Shown here: positions 38,072 to 50,178 of the stretch, piece by piece
Layout: every line of letters begins with the position of its first letter
Numbering within the stretch: the stretch's first letter is position 1
Source: Nemopilema nomurai
Lineage: Eukaryota > Cnidaria > Scyphozoa > Rhizostomeae > Rhizostomatidae
DNA: 64,000 bases
Direction of reading: 5' to 3'
Assembly: GCA_003864495.1 (NCBI GenBank)
Contig: ML133414.1
Coordinates: 86,495-150,494 of the forward strand
Program-made: the position numbers and the translations under genes
The notes under the pieces: model-generated
Databases searched by the model: none
Seen by the model: only the letters and a program-made list of their open reading frames with translations
What the model was told of the DNA's origin: nothing

Positions 38072-41000
38072 ATTTAATTCCTGGTAAAAAGACGAAAGAT
38101 ATAAACAAGAAGAACATACAAACCAAATTTTAGTCAAAGCTCCAAAAGTCAGCAAAAGCTCCAATAGTAACTATATACTTAACTTAAACATATGCTAGCA
38201 GCAATTAAAGTGAAAGAAAGGTAATGTATTCTTTACGTAATCCGTACATGGTTATGCATTTTTTCATACTTTTGACACAGTATCAAAAGAGCTGACTCAG
38301 ACTCAGATAATCATATAGCTCTTACACCACAAACATCAAATCTAGGAAATTACCAAAAAATAGCAGACATATTTGAAAGCAACCAGAAAAAGAAAATAGA
38401 TGGAAAGATCTTCCTTTACATCTAGGTGGAATAAAGATAAATTAAATAATCTCTATTAATGATCTCTATAAATAATTTCTATCAATGAAAAACTTATCAG
38501 GGCTAACAAAAAAGGCAGTGTGATTTTGTGTCGCAAATTGATTACTATCATCCGATACAACACATGCTTGCAAGTCCCAAAAATGATTCGGTTGGTTAGT
38601 AAATTGAAATTTTGATTAATTCCTTGAAAGTTGACGTTCCACAAGGCTGGGTCATACTCTCAAAACAAAGACATATCAAGAAAATGAAAGTATTTCAGTC
38701 TATGATGTCACAAAAATGAGCCATATATTAAGGTTGTATGCATAAAGAGTAATTTTCTATCTGCTTCACACCACTAAGGGCAATCTAAATTTGTCCAGGC
38801 CAGCACAAACTCATCTTGCTTCATGAAACCCAATTTATCTGATTTAGGCCAAAATATTGTTCTTATGTGAACAGGCCGAATATCTTAAAATTACTTCGAA
38901 GTGCTCAACATAACAGTTAAAAACAGCACCCACGTTGAAAGTACACTTTGGGAAATACCTTAGTATTGTAATGACTTTACTTGGCTCCTCAGTGAACGTC
39001 GATCCAGTTATATGGCATTTTCTTCCGAGTTCGTGATTGTTTTTCTTCTCTGCTCCGCAACCATCGTTCCTGCTTTATTATGAAGGGATTGTGACGTCAT
39101 CCTGTATCTCCTCGTGCTTCATGTGCTTCCGCGGATGGAATGTTTACGCTGACATTTCCGTCACTCGATACCATGGAAAAAACGCTAATCAAAGGAAACT
39201 TACAGGACGTTTTTACGTGAACTTATGTGATTAATGACAGCGTGACCAAGGAATCATGATCAATAAATTTTCAAGGTCATATATTGGGTAGATAACATAT
39301 TTGCTACATGAACTCAAACTTCCTCAAATATTTCCTTTTGCACCACATTCTTCTTCAGCATTTTGAAACTGGAAGGGTGACACAAGAAAGGGGTACGATA
39401 TCCAGAAATGGAGATACCCGCACAGTTACCTTAAGTAGGAAGACATTTTACGAAAAATTGAACTTGGTCCCGATTTCTGTTCAAGAAAAACAGTGAGCAA
39501 GAATTTCTAATCCTCTTTTTCAAGTTGATAGATGTGACAAAAGCCACACTGGATGTTTGGAATGAACTGAATTCCAGGGGCGCACATGGGATATTTTAAG
39601 GGCAGGGGTTTCGTGGTAGAAATGGGGCATAAAGGCATTGGATTTCCATGGGAATAAGACAAAATTCACTTCCTTTCCAAAAAGGGCAGGGGTTGTCACC
39701 CTCACATTATAAGACATTGTATATAAGACATTGTGAACACAATAATCAGTTTTTGTCACTAGTCAACTTAGTTTTAGATTATAACTACCACCCATAAGGT
39801 TATGGGCAAGTCTACTATAATGTACAGTCTAATAAAAGATGAATGAATTTCGAATCTTGATAACTGTTGGGTACATGCCCGATTTATAAGGATAATTTTG
39901 GGAAAACAATGAAGATGAAGCTGCTAGATATGATACGAACGTTTTTTAACGAAAATTAAAAAAACAATATTTACAGCCTGATTGCTTTGTTCATTCATAT
40001 TCCTGTTGAGAAAGTCCAAAAGACATATCAAAGCAAATCAAAACTTAAAGTGCTAAATTCCGAATACGGATATGATTCTGCGTACGTTTGCGATGTGAAC
40101 TTGTTACATGATCAACAATTTTTAGAATTAAATTCATCATGATTAGGAGATCAAGTGTTGAGTATGGTACCACTTAATTGACGTTTAGACACATTCAAGT
40201 GGGTTAAACCTCCACTGTCACTGTTTATAAGATGACCTCTAATTGAAGTGGGCACTAGAATTTCACAAGCTGGTATTTCCCACGGAAATAAATGATAGAG
40301 AAACTTTGAAAACTGACAAACTCCGTCAAAGAAGGTTGTCAGTTGTGCTTCGTAATAGCCTTAAAGGAGTTGTGGGGCTAGCAAGCTTAGGGGCACGAAC
40401 AGAGAGCTACAATCAATGTGATGTCGATATGATTGACAACTATTTTTAAGGGGTACTGCAGCATTTTAACGAGATTTTTACAAGTTTTAAAAATTAAGAA
40501 GAATGTTTATCTGCACAGTCAAGTGTATAAAAAATCAAACTTTTTCATTTTAGTTTGAAAATCTTGAATTATGTAGCATCGTGGGAGAAATACGAACAAA
40601 ATATGACTGTTACGGTTCTTTCCAAGTTCTGCAAAATTGGCTTGTCAATTATCCATTTCTTTTCAGTTTCTCTCTCTAATAACAGTTTCGCTGCCCAACA
40701 CCACATTTTTCATACCAACGAGCTTCTCTATCTCTAAAACTTATAAGGTTTTTCTATTTATGTTTCTTATAGGTGGTAAGCAAAACTTGTATTTTAATCT
40801 TGAAGATATTTTGGGGCGTTATTACAATATTAGGTAGCAATGCCGAAATACAAGCCAAAAACAATGTAAATGGGTATTGTTACTATTATCGTGTTTGTAA
40901 TTCTCAAGCCATTTGCTGACGAAGGGACCGCCATGCATACTCGTTGTAAAAACATGTTCAGAAATAAATGTCTTTTGTTCTTGACTGATTTTCTTCATAG

Positions 41001-41476
41001 TAAAATGGCATGGCGATGACTTTGAATCCGTTTTCCTTCAGTAACAGCAGGAATGCTTGGCGTGGTTTAATAATTTGTTCTCTGTACCAATAATTACCTT
41101 ATTTTATGGTCAGATTCGCCCTGTGATTAAAAAGAAATCTCTCGCTTATAACCACAACTTCTGTGGAATTCCATTGCAGTATCTAATGTTCTCTGTTTAA
41201 TAATTAAAGGTTTTGGACATTTCTATTAAATCATTTTTAAGGTCATTAATCTGGGCTATTGAATCGCTTTTATACGTCATTTATCTTATAAAGGGACTGC
41301 TTTGTTTCTGATAGTGACATGGCCTTTACAAAACTGCCATAAACCGAAATATAACACAATCCAACGGAAAATTTTTGTCTCCGTTACGGCGACTATCGAA
41401 ACCAAGTTATTGTGTTTTGGTGTTGCGCGACTCCACACTTGCGCACAAGTGCAAAACAAGACAGCGTTGCAAGAAG
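38072..41476. other. 5' flank of ANKIB1 copy B and Rab promoter region
   Basis: Up to about 41036 this is the duplicate of 18.1-21.4 kb. From 41037 to 41476 the sequence is unique and should contain the 5'UTR and promoter of the Rab gene. No further gene recognised. Confidence 0.5.
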
Positions 41477-42706
41477 ATGGCGTCTTCAAAGCAGGACCAG
41501 TATGATTACTTGTACAAGATTGTGTTGACTGGGGACTCAGGAGTGGGGAAATCATGTTTGCTATCGAGATTTACAAGAAACGAGTTCGACTCAGAGTCAA
41601 AATCGACGATTGGAGTGGAATTTGCCACTCGAAGCATCCAGCTTGACAACAAAATTGTTAAGGCCCAGGTAGGAGGAAATTGGCATTCCTTTGCTGTCGG
41701 GGTCGATTTAAAGAAATAAAATGTATAGTATTTTGGTTGCCGTATAATAGCTACTGAGCTAACCAAATGATTTATCCTTTGCTTGAATTTCAACCAAGTA
41801 CGCGTGCATTCCATCTAAAGAATGTCAACGCTTATTTTTGGTGGGGGCGTTGTAACTCAACAATACCCAAAAAACAAATGTCGGGGGTGCCTGTCTAGCT
41901 CAATTTATATTATTTATATTATCTTCTTTATATGATCGCCGATGTTCTTTATATAATTGTTTAATGTTATAATAATTGCATAAATGTTTTAAGAAGTCAT
42001 CCGTGCTTGATCATGTCTATAGCGGCATATGGAAGTGATTATTGCTATTGGAAGCCGAGTGCGTTAGGAACTTCGCGAGGAAAAGGAATTTATGGTTGTT
42101 ATGGAAGAGTTTGACAATGCATTAGCAAAACTTTATTGTCTCCACTCATCAGATCGATAAAAACTGTTTATTTCAAGTAAGACCAAGTTTACACTAGGTA
42201 AAGTTTGAGAAATGATATATGTAAATATTTGTATAACTATTCATTGGTAGGTGTGGGATACAGCTGGCCAAGAAAGGTACAGGGCCATTACTAGTGCTTA
42301 CTACAGAGGTGCGGTTGGAGCAATGGTCACTTATGATATTGCCAAGCTTCGTAGTTTTACCAATATCCAAAGATGGCTTACAGAGCTCAGAGAACATGCT
42401 GACCCTAACATTGTTGTGATGTTAGTTGGAAATAAAAGTGACTTAAAACACTTGAGAGCTGTTAATATTGAAGATGCCCAAGAGTTTGCAACACAAAATG
42501 ACATGCTGTTCACAGAGACATCAGCTTTAGAGGCAACAAATGTAGAAGCTGCTTTCACAGAAACAATAAAAAAAGTTCACAAAATCCAGCTGGAGAAGAT
42601 TCGTAACCAAGTTGGGGGTGCTGCAGAGACACCAATTGTTGTTCAAAATGTAGAAAATATGAACAAAAAACAACAGCCTCATAACAATCCCTGTTATCAA
42701 TCTTAA
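41477..42706 (+). CDS. RAB11A: Rab11-type small GTPase with an unusual C-terminus
   Basis: Two exons, 41477-41668 and 42251-42706, give 215 residues (Rab11A is 216). G-box motifs are intact: GDSGVGKS (19-26), switch I with [19 protein letters not shown] (66-72), GNKSD (124-128) and ETSAL (153-157). The switch and interswitch regions and [11 protein letters not shown] are Rab11-like, so the expected role is recycling-endosome and exocytic traffic. The intron falls after KAQ, just before WDTAGQE. The start ATG follows aagaag and is the first in frame. The last residues are PCYQS: a single cysteine four from the end (CaaX form) in place of the usual Rab11 double cysteine. A Rab11/Rab25-like paralogue is the alternative assignment. 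Confidence 0.92.
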
Positions 42707-43558
42707 ATTTTACTTAATAGATTTTTGTATTTACTATTAATTTATTGAATTGATTGTAGGCTGCAAAATAATGCTTTTGAATAGCAGTCATTTAAGTTTT
42801 GTACTGTATTAAAATTTTGTGTCATTAATGTTTGTAAAGTGAAGAAGAACTTTTTGTTACAATATTAATTTCATTGTCAGTCATTCAGTATTTTATAAGA
42901 CTACAAAACTTGCTACATCAGAGATATCTTCGTAGTTTTTACCTGATCAAGACAATTCTGATTCTCTTCAATGTTTTTGGTTTCATGGGCCTGTGAAAAT
43001 TCAAATAACAGAAACATTGTACCACCTAAAGTTTAAGTTAGAGCATGGTTGACTGATAAGACAGCTAGCTTCACTAATTGATGTAAAACATTCACATTTG
43101 TGAAATCAAACATGTGTTGGTTACCACACCTTGAATGGGAATTATCATTTCAGAAAATGGTTTTTCCCATATTAGCATTTGGGACAGTAGCAGGCATAGG
43201 ATGCTTTTATTCATCAACTGTCTATCAATGAGTCTTATAAGAATATATTGTTTTATAATGATAAGGCATTATTTGGAAATAATCCAAAACATAATTTGTT
43301 ATGGGATATGACAAATCTACAGTTCAGCTTTATTGTTGGATAAACAGATTGTTTTTTATGGAACAGCCCTGTTAGATCAGAATTCTAAAAAATAAGCGTA
43401 TGGGTGAATGTTTTTTTTATGTGTTTCCAGAATTGATATTGTAGTGAATGATTAATTTTTTTAAACAAATATTCTTTCGGTTTCTGATTGCGAAGGAGGA
43501 CATTGTTTAACTCCTTCCCGTTGACAACAGCAACAACAAGACGGGAAAAGAAAACAAG
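42707..43558. other. Intergenic: Rab 3'UTR and SLX9 5' region
   Basis: AT-rich. Contains the Rab 3'UTR on the left and the presumed SLX9 promoter/5'UTR on the right. No repeat or RNA gene seen. Confidence 0.5.
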
Positions 43559-45518
43559 ATGGGGAAGCCAAAGGGAAGAAAGATCAAGAGGAAACAAAAA
43601 GCAGAACAGACGAGTAAACCCCAAGATGATGATTCTGTGGCTGATCAGCAGATGGTACTCAACTCTTAATGTTTTTCCTGATATATCTTTCTGCCAGTTG
43701 TTTTGCTGATTTGACAGAACGAAAGTCAATGTTCTACTCCCCACATCCACGTGGGTATCTTCATAACCCATGTTATCAATGGTGTTCTTTGATTGTAATT
43801 CTCTATTCCTAAAACTTCAATGGATATATACACAGTTTTCACGAGCCTTCGCTATCTTTAGTCCAAGATGATATTTTAAAGTATTTTACTGATTTTGCAA
43901 TAATGGGGTTTACCCAATCTGAACAGAAAAAAACTGGAAGTTACAACTCAACATACCGACCTTTATCATCTATAAATTTATAATGGTCTCTAACTCTTTC
44001 AACAGAAATGTTCTATTCATTTCTAGGGAGGTGATTTTGATGTTGATAAAGTTTTAGATGATCAGTTGTCAAAAAATAAGATAGTGACTGAGGATATTAG
44101 CATCAACTTTAAACAGACATCAAAAGTCACAAAGAAGAAAGATAAAAGGAAGCAGAGAAAAGATAAGTTATTGGAAAGTGAGTGCTGGATAATTAATAGC
44201 TTGTCTCTTGTTAAGTTGTCCTGTTTCTGACTTTCATTTTCTGTGGTGTGATATTAAATTTGATGATTATAACCCTGAACAGGCTTTAGCGATGCAAAAC
44301 AGAGTCTGTCACTCATCCCATCTCAGTCTGACCAGTATGCTCCTTTTAAGACCAATATAATCATTTTAAGTAGAACTTTGATCCAACATAATTTTGCAGA
44401 CTTATTGTTTAAGTTAGTGTAGTGCTTATGTTGTATTATTTAAGAATGTTAATTTTTCAGTTTAAAGGTCTATATCATTTTTTAAAACAGAGGTAAAGTC
44501 ATCAGGATCTCTGACAGACAAATCAAAGAAGGCAAAGGAAAGATCACAGGTGGTTATTGTTGGGGACATTCAACCACTGATGGATGCACTTCCACAGGTT
44601 TCAACTTCAGCAACCTCTGATGCTACAAAGTATGTTTTTAAGATTTCTGTATTTTGTTTGTATTTATGTTCTATCACTAAGTCAAAGCGTTATATTTCAG
44701 AAGGTAAGACATAGACATCCACCTTTCAAACTTAAAAAACTCCCACTGCAATACAGACATTAACTCTTTCTCCATACTTAGATGTCTATTATTTTTCAGC
44801 TCAAAACGAAACCTTGCTGAATTAGGATACTTACAAATTTTGCTTTATTTTTTGTCCCTATGATTTTATTGTATTGCGTGTATGCATGATTTTTTCCATC
44901 TTTGAAGGCAAAAGGCAAATCTGAAGCAGAAAAACTGGAACGATAAGAAATGGAAGACAAAAAGAAAAGAAGAGTGAGTATACTTTTCAACCACTATCTG
45001 ATACTTGATACTTAACTCGATACTTACTTGATACTTGATTCTTTTCACCTTATTTAAAACCTTATCAGATGCTAACAGTTGTGTCAGAGGTATAATCAGT
45101 AGAACGATGTATAGATCAAATGACACACATATCATGAAGCTCCTTGTTGCAGTTCATTGTAGTTAAATTATCTTTGAAATTATACCCTTGAGCTATACAT
45201 AATAGTTTTGATATTTTCTTGATTGGAACTCAAAGAGTTTTCTTCATTTTGCAATCATTTAGTATTGTATTCCTTCGAATTCAACATGCACACCCTTTGC
45301 ATTTAAGAATGTTGTGCCATGATTTCTAGCATCTCTTTCTACAAACACTTTTTCTAAAACTGTGCCTCACTTTGTAACTAATATATTGATATTCATCTTT
45401 TAGGTTAAATGACATAAATCTGTTCAAAAAGGTTCTGCAGTTACCTGATTATCAGAAGGACCCACTTAGTGCAATTTCTAACCATGTTGAGTACATTGTA
45501 AAAGGAGAACTAGTGTAA
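43559..45518 (+). CDS. SLX9: SLX9/FAM207A-like ribosome biogenesis factor
   Basis: Five exons in consistent phase: 43559-43654, 44027-44177, 44491-44629, 44908-44973 and 45404-45518, giving 188 residues. The very basic N-terminus (MGKPKGRKIKRKQK), a lysine-rich middle, the signature VVIVGDIQPLMDALPQ (human FAM207A has VVVGDLHPLRDALPEL) and the end FKKVLQLPDYQKDPLSAI (human FQELLASPAYRASPLVAI) identify the family. SLX9 proteins act in the nucleolus in maturation and export of the small ribosomal subunit precursor. The gene runs in the same direction as the Rab gene with about 850 bp between them. Confidence 0.85.
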
Positions 45519-48500
45519 AACCACTGGGGAAATTGAAAGGGATGTACGAAACAATCATCTACCTTTTTACCTTCAACATAAGCAGGAGCAAGCCTGTAAA
45601 TGAGAGCATTTCTGACACCTGTGTGCAGATGCAAACACTGGTTGCAGCATGACATTGTACAACTAGGAGATGGAATTAACTAGTTTTACTAATTATCACA
45701 GACAGAACATGTAAGCTCATAAACCTTGCAGTATAGCACTGAATGTAAGAACTGTGAGGCTTTCCTGTTTGAAAACAAGTTGTTGAATGTTAAAAAACTT
45801 TGCTTTTACTGTTTTGCAGTGTATTTTACCCTTTTGTGTTTCCCATTCAGTTTTCTGACATTTTTTAGCAGGACAGGGAGTGGAATTTTCCGACATTTGA
45901 AGTTTAGAAAATATGGCCTATGCATATTGAATCGCCTGTATTATTGTCGTCATAATGGTTGTTTCTTGCAATTTTTTGCAATATTGCAGCTAAATTATTT
46001 TGAGAACATATAAAAGTAATTTGCTGCCACCTAAAGTTTACGTTAGCGACTGTATACAGGGTGATAGCGATATCAATCTTGTTGAACCCAATGATATTAT
46101 AGCCCTACTACATCAGAAGCCTAGCTTCTTAATTCGACAAATCCTTATGCTCGTTGACTACCCAACACAACAGGCACAGTTTCGAGTGTCGCTTTATAGT
46201 GCAGTATGCAATTGCGCAAGGAAAAATATAAAACGATTATGCGCTATAAAGATGAAGGACGTGGCAAAAATTACCGACACGATCTGCTTGGAAAATTCGA
46301 ACAGCAAAGTTTCCAAGTCCAAAGTTGTACCCGATTTCACAAACTCCCAACACAATAACTAGAAGTAGAGGGACCAGTTCTTGCACGCTATAGTATCTGA
46401 TGTTCTGTAACACAAAGCACTTGTCCACAAACTTCCAACAGGCAGGGTCGTAACCGTCGATCGCTTCTTAAACAATTCGCTTTCTCAGTTACTTTCTCTT
46501 GTTTATAAGCTCACAATCACAGTCCAAAGTACAGAAATAAGCTGCCTCTAGCATTTTTCTAACTATTCTAGCATAGCTAGAAAGTGTTAAGCATGCATAG
46601 ATATGGGCAGGAGGACCAACGGGTTAAGGATTAAGGTGCTGGTCTAGATACTCCTAAGGATTAAGGTGCTGATTCATGTTCCATTATAGCATTATATTTA
46701 GAGATGACTGGACACCCCTACAAAGGCGTATGTGGAACTTTGGAAAAAATATGAAATTTGTCAATGTAGAATCCGTCAACTCTTATAGAAGTCATTAACC
46801 TCTTCAACCCTCAGTGCTTACCCAAAAATAATAATTAGTTGCTGGGATCCTGTGACTGACAAACTGTTTTAGGACCCCACGAGTTTTTCGCCTCTCTCTA
46901 AAACACGACGATGACGTTTTATAACGAAGGCCAACGGGTACAACTCTAATTGGGTATAACGGGTATAACTCCACGAATTGACCATGTCGTCCAAAATTTA
47001 GCAGTCTTATGAATTTGTTTGTGCCCAGCGATGTAACAGCATCTCTAATGCCATTCAAAGCACACGTTGTTGTAGAACGTACCCCATGGATAGGGTCATT
47101 ATGAAAGCACTTTGTAGGGATTGTGACCCGGCGCACATGAGAGTGCAAATACAAGGCTATGTGGGTCGACTTTTGCAATCCCCGAGGTTAGACTATCTGC
47201 AAGGTTTATCTAAATCAATGAGCGTGCATCAACCTTGACCTATGCATGCAGCCTTACGTGACGTAGAAACTCAAAACAACAAGCATGTTCTTTCCCTGCC
47301 TCAGGTTTAGTAAACTGTGATGGTCTACCTGCAAGCTTTATAAAGCACCATGACTTTGCAGAGCGCAAACATTTCTGGTTGGTGCACTTTTCAATTTTAA
47401 GTCACAAAAGAATGTTTTATTGAGCAGCCATTACGTAAATAAATTTATGTACCTGCAAAAGTGCATAGTAGAAGCCTTCTGTTTTTTCCACCGATTCTGT
47501 GAATTGCAACATGAGCATGTTAACCAATAGCTGCGTTTGTGGTGCCTAGTTGGCTCCAAGCTGCTATTCGGTGCTTTGGCATGTACAGGCTTGCCTACAT
47601 TCCATTTTATGACAGACGTAAATAGTTGTCTGCATTTGCAATTATACCACTAAAATAAACATATACCTTTATTATACTTTTGGAAAAAGAGTGCATCATT
47701 AATTACTCGGAAACGTGTCTTTCAATTTTTATTAATCATTATAGTTGTTTTCATCTTCTCAGCTCTTAGTCATCTCCCGACGTCTACATATACTCTGATG
47801 AGTGTCAGACGAAAAGTCTGTTAAGTATGCAACAACTATGATTCCACTGTACCGTGTTTTTGAAAGAAATGGTTTATGGGAGATATAGTGTGTGTAATGG
47901 CAGACTGATCCGCTTTTCTGGCCGCCGTTACCCCCCTCTGATTCTTCATGGCCGGTGAAAATTGCCAAGCTAGCCCACCACTGTGTGTTTGGGGGATAGA
48001 GAGTGGTGACGGGTGGCTAGTCGGTTTACGGTTTGCAGATAACGCGTGACCCCCGCCTTCGAGTGCCGCACACCCTCAAGTTATAGCAAGTCAAACGTAA
48101 TCACTCCATTGCAATCCTGTTCGGACGCCAGGGAAATGACAACAGCCGTGTCAAATCGACCTTCCATCATCAAAGAGTCCTTTTTGGGAACCGTCTCAGT
48201 TTGCGTGTTGTAGACTGTGTTCACTGACCCAGTGAAGAAGGGTATTTGCACAACTGTTGTTGAAGTTGCTTGCAAGCTTGAATGCATTTTTAGGTAAGTA
48301 CTTGTCATGGTATGGCAATCGGTTGCATTAGTGGTTGCATTAATGCATTAGTTACCTTGGAAAAGAAGTATGAAATAAGGGACAGGCACCCAAATCTGAC
48401 AACTGCAATAGCGTAAGTCAACCCTGTCTTGTGCTGTATTATATCATTGTATTTTAAATTCTATGATTGGAATGTGGATAATAATTCAATGCTTAGACTC

Positions 48501-48981
48501 TATTTGCTAGTAATTCTTGAATGCTTTTATTTGTATCCTTGTTCAAGCTTCGAATGAACAAGATTGTTGATTGTTGAGCGTTTATCTAACTTCTGACCGT
48601 ATTGCTGCCTTGTTCTATCAAATTGATGCTAAATTTGATCTGAACTGACCTTGTTCTGATCTGAACAAAGATGGTTTCTGAACAAAGAGCCTAGGCAACA
48701 TTATCGTCACCTCTACCCTTAAACGCCCTATTCATAAGCATTTTTATCAATGAAACTTATGATACGAAGTTTAAACCACCTTGTCGACATTATGGAACTT
48801 GAAAACTCGCATTTATGATCTTTGACTCGGCGCGGTGGAAATTCTAAAAAATTACTTGCTCAGTTACCTCGCATTTACTAGCATTTTCCTAGCATTCACT
48901 TTATTAACTCAAACACCAACTTTTCAGGTAGCGTATGCATACCATACCATACCATAGCGTATGCATATATATATTTGAAGG
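45519..48981. other. Intergenic region between SLX9 and carbonic anhydrase
   Basis: About 3.5 kb. Contains a 120-codon open frame at 46000-46362 without recognisable features, a duplicated ggattaaggtgctg at about 46625-46670, a possible hammerhead motif at 47790-47829, and a short taccataccat repeat near 48940. No further gene supported. Confidence 0.5.
47790..47829 (+). ncRNA. Possible minimal hammerhead ribozyme motif
   Basis: CTGATGA at 47795-47801 and GAAA at 47811-47814 are spaced as in a hammerhead core. Helix I can form between ATACT (47790-47794) and AGTAT (47824-47828). After GAAA, an A-A/T-T two-pair helix III with a five-base loop leads to a TTA cleavage triplet ending at 47823, exactly before the helix I strand. 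Helix II (47802-47810) has only two clear pairs. Short helix III hammerheads are known from Penelope-like elements and retrozymes. The competing fold is a simple CAGAC/GTCTG hairpin (47806-47820). Confidence 0.35.
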
Positions 48982-50178
48982 ATGCATACCATCTCCCTGG
49001 TGATACTGGAGCTCACGATGCTAATACCTGGTGCACTGGTGACTGGCCAAGTCTCTGTCAGCTCCAGCGCTGCAGCATCCACAGCCCACAGTGGGGTGAA
49101 CGGGCCACAGGCTTATATATCATCTCTATCCAGCTCCAATGCCAAGCCAAACTATACTGTGAAAATACTGCCTGTCTTGACAACCACAAAGCCACTGCCG
49201 ACCAGAAGGATTACTACAAGGTTGCCAGCTAGCAGCTCAAGGCCCACCAGTCCTGTCCCAGTTGCTACAACTGCTGCACCAACGAGACCTACAAACAGCC
49301 TTGTCTCAAAATCATCGTGGGACTACCGTCCAAGTGAAGATTTGTACGGCCCGGACAAATGGCATCTTCTTTCAGAGAGGTGCAAAGGACAACGCCAGTC
49401 TCCAATCAACATTATCACGACCAATACTGTACCGGAAGCTGGCGCAAATTACCCCTTTAAATTAATACGCCCAAAGTCAGGACAACCTTTCAATCTCACA
49501 ATAAAAGGCAAGCTTAAAAACAACGGGAAGGCCCTTGGGTTCGAGGTTGATGCAAACAATGACCCAATCAAAATTGCTTTTAGGGGCACGTACACACTCA
49601 CCCAGTTCCATTTTCATTTTGGCTGCGAAAACAACAGTGGGTCTGAGCATTTACTAGATGGAAAGCACTTTCCTGGAGAGATTCACTTCTTCTTCAACAA
49701 CGATAAATACAACACAGCTGAAGACATGATCCAAGCTGCAGATGGAATCCTGGCTCTTGCATTTTTCCTGGAGATAGACGAAAGTGTGCAGAACTCTGAA
49801 TTTAATAAGATTAATCAGCTCTTGCCGGAAGTGAAGCTTCCTAAGGAAAAAGAGGTAGTAGAAGGAGGCATTGATCTGACGAAACTTGTTCCAGCATTAA
49901 AAGAAGGCATCAGGAATCTTAGATGGTTTGCGTACAAAGGCTCTTTGCCGGCCCCTCCGTGTTTTGAGTCTGTGGTTTGGGTCGTCTTTCCAAGGCCTGT
50001 CAAAGTGAAAAATAGAATTTTGGATGAATGGAGGAAAGAGCTGGAAGGCACTAAATTCAGAATGTGTGGGAACAGACGGCCAGTGCAACCTCTTAATGGG
50101 CGAAGACTGATCTCTCATTCATCAAAACCTCCCCCCACAATACCCGTCCAAGCAACAACAACAGCTCCACTTGGATAG
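48982..50178 (+). CDS. Secreted alpha-carbonic anhydrase-like protein, single exon
   Basis: A 398-residue frame without introns. A hydrophobic N-terminus (about 4-22) looks like a signal peptide, followed by a Ser/Thr/Pro-rich, probably O-glycosylated stretch (about 25-110). The alpha-CA domain runs about 113-380. The three zinc-binding histidines are present (210 and 212 in QFHFHFG, 235 in GEIHFF), as is Glu222 in SEH. Cys134 and Cys327 fit the disulfide of secreted CAs. Two catalytic positions differ: the gatekeeper Thr of SLTTPP is Pro323 (SLPAPPC), and the proton-shuttle His after NNG is Lys183. Alpha-CAs hydrate CO2; with these changes activity may be low and the role could be structural, for example in extracellular matrix. 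The C-terminus is Thr/Pro-rich. An ag just before the ATG leaves room for an upstream non-coding exon. Confidence 0.9.
   Translation: MHTISLVILELTMLIPGALVTGQVSVSSSAAASTAHSGVNGPQAYISSLSSSNAKPNYTVKILPVLTTTKPLPTRRITTRLPASSSRPTSPVPVATTAAPTRPTNSLVSKSSWDYRPSEDLYGPDKWHLLSERCKGQRQSPINIITTNTVPEAGANYPFKLIRPKSGQPFNLTIKGKLKNNGKALGFEVDANNDPIKIAFRGTYTLTQFHFHFGCENNSGSEHLLDGKHFPGEIHFFFNNDKYNTAEDMIQAADGILALAFFLEIDESVQNSEFNKINQLLPEVKLPKEKEVVEGGIDLTKLVPALKEGIRNLRWFAYKGSLPAPPCFESVVWVVFPRPVKVKNRILDEWRKELEGTKFRMCGNRRPVQPLNGRRLISHSSKPPPTIPVQATTTAPLG

Larger units (their letters stand above)
28385..41036. repeat. Segmental duplication block, ANKIB1 side, copy B
   Basis: Second copy of the 8.9-21.4 kb block, same orientation. 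Differences from copy A include a MITE at about 34160-34533, an expanded 18-bp minisatellite at about 33878-33984, a replaced segment at about 36634-36840, extra bases near 36050-36090, and a loss of about 75 bp near 35617. All twenty ANKIB1 exon frames are kept. Confidence 0.9.

Noticed and set aside
41477..42706. Rab gene as a processed retrocopy
   Set aside because: It keeps an intron at the expected place before WDTAGQE.
44700..44703. Three-base micro-exon (aag between cag and gtaag) in SLX9
   Set aside because: Exons 3 and 4 join in frame without it.
46000..46362. 120-codon plus-strand open frame between SLX9 and carbonic anhydrase
   Set aside because: No recognisable domain, no splice or start context and composition like random AT-rich sequence; could be a fragment of an unknown element, but not supportable as a gene.
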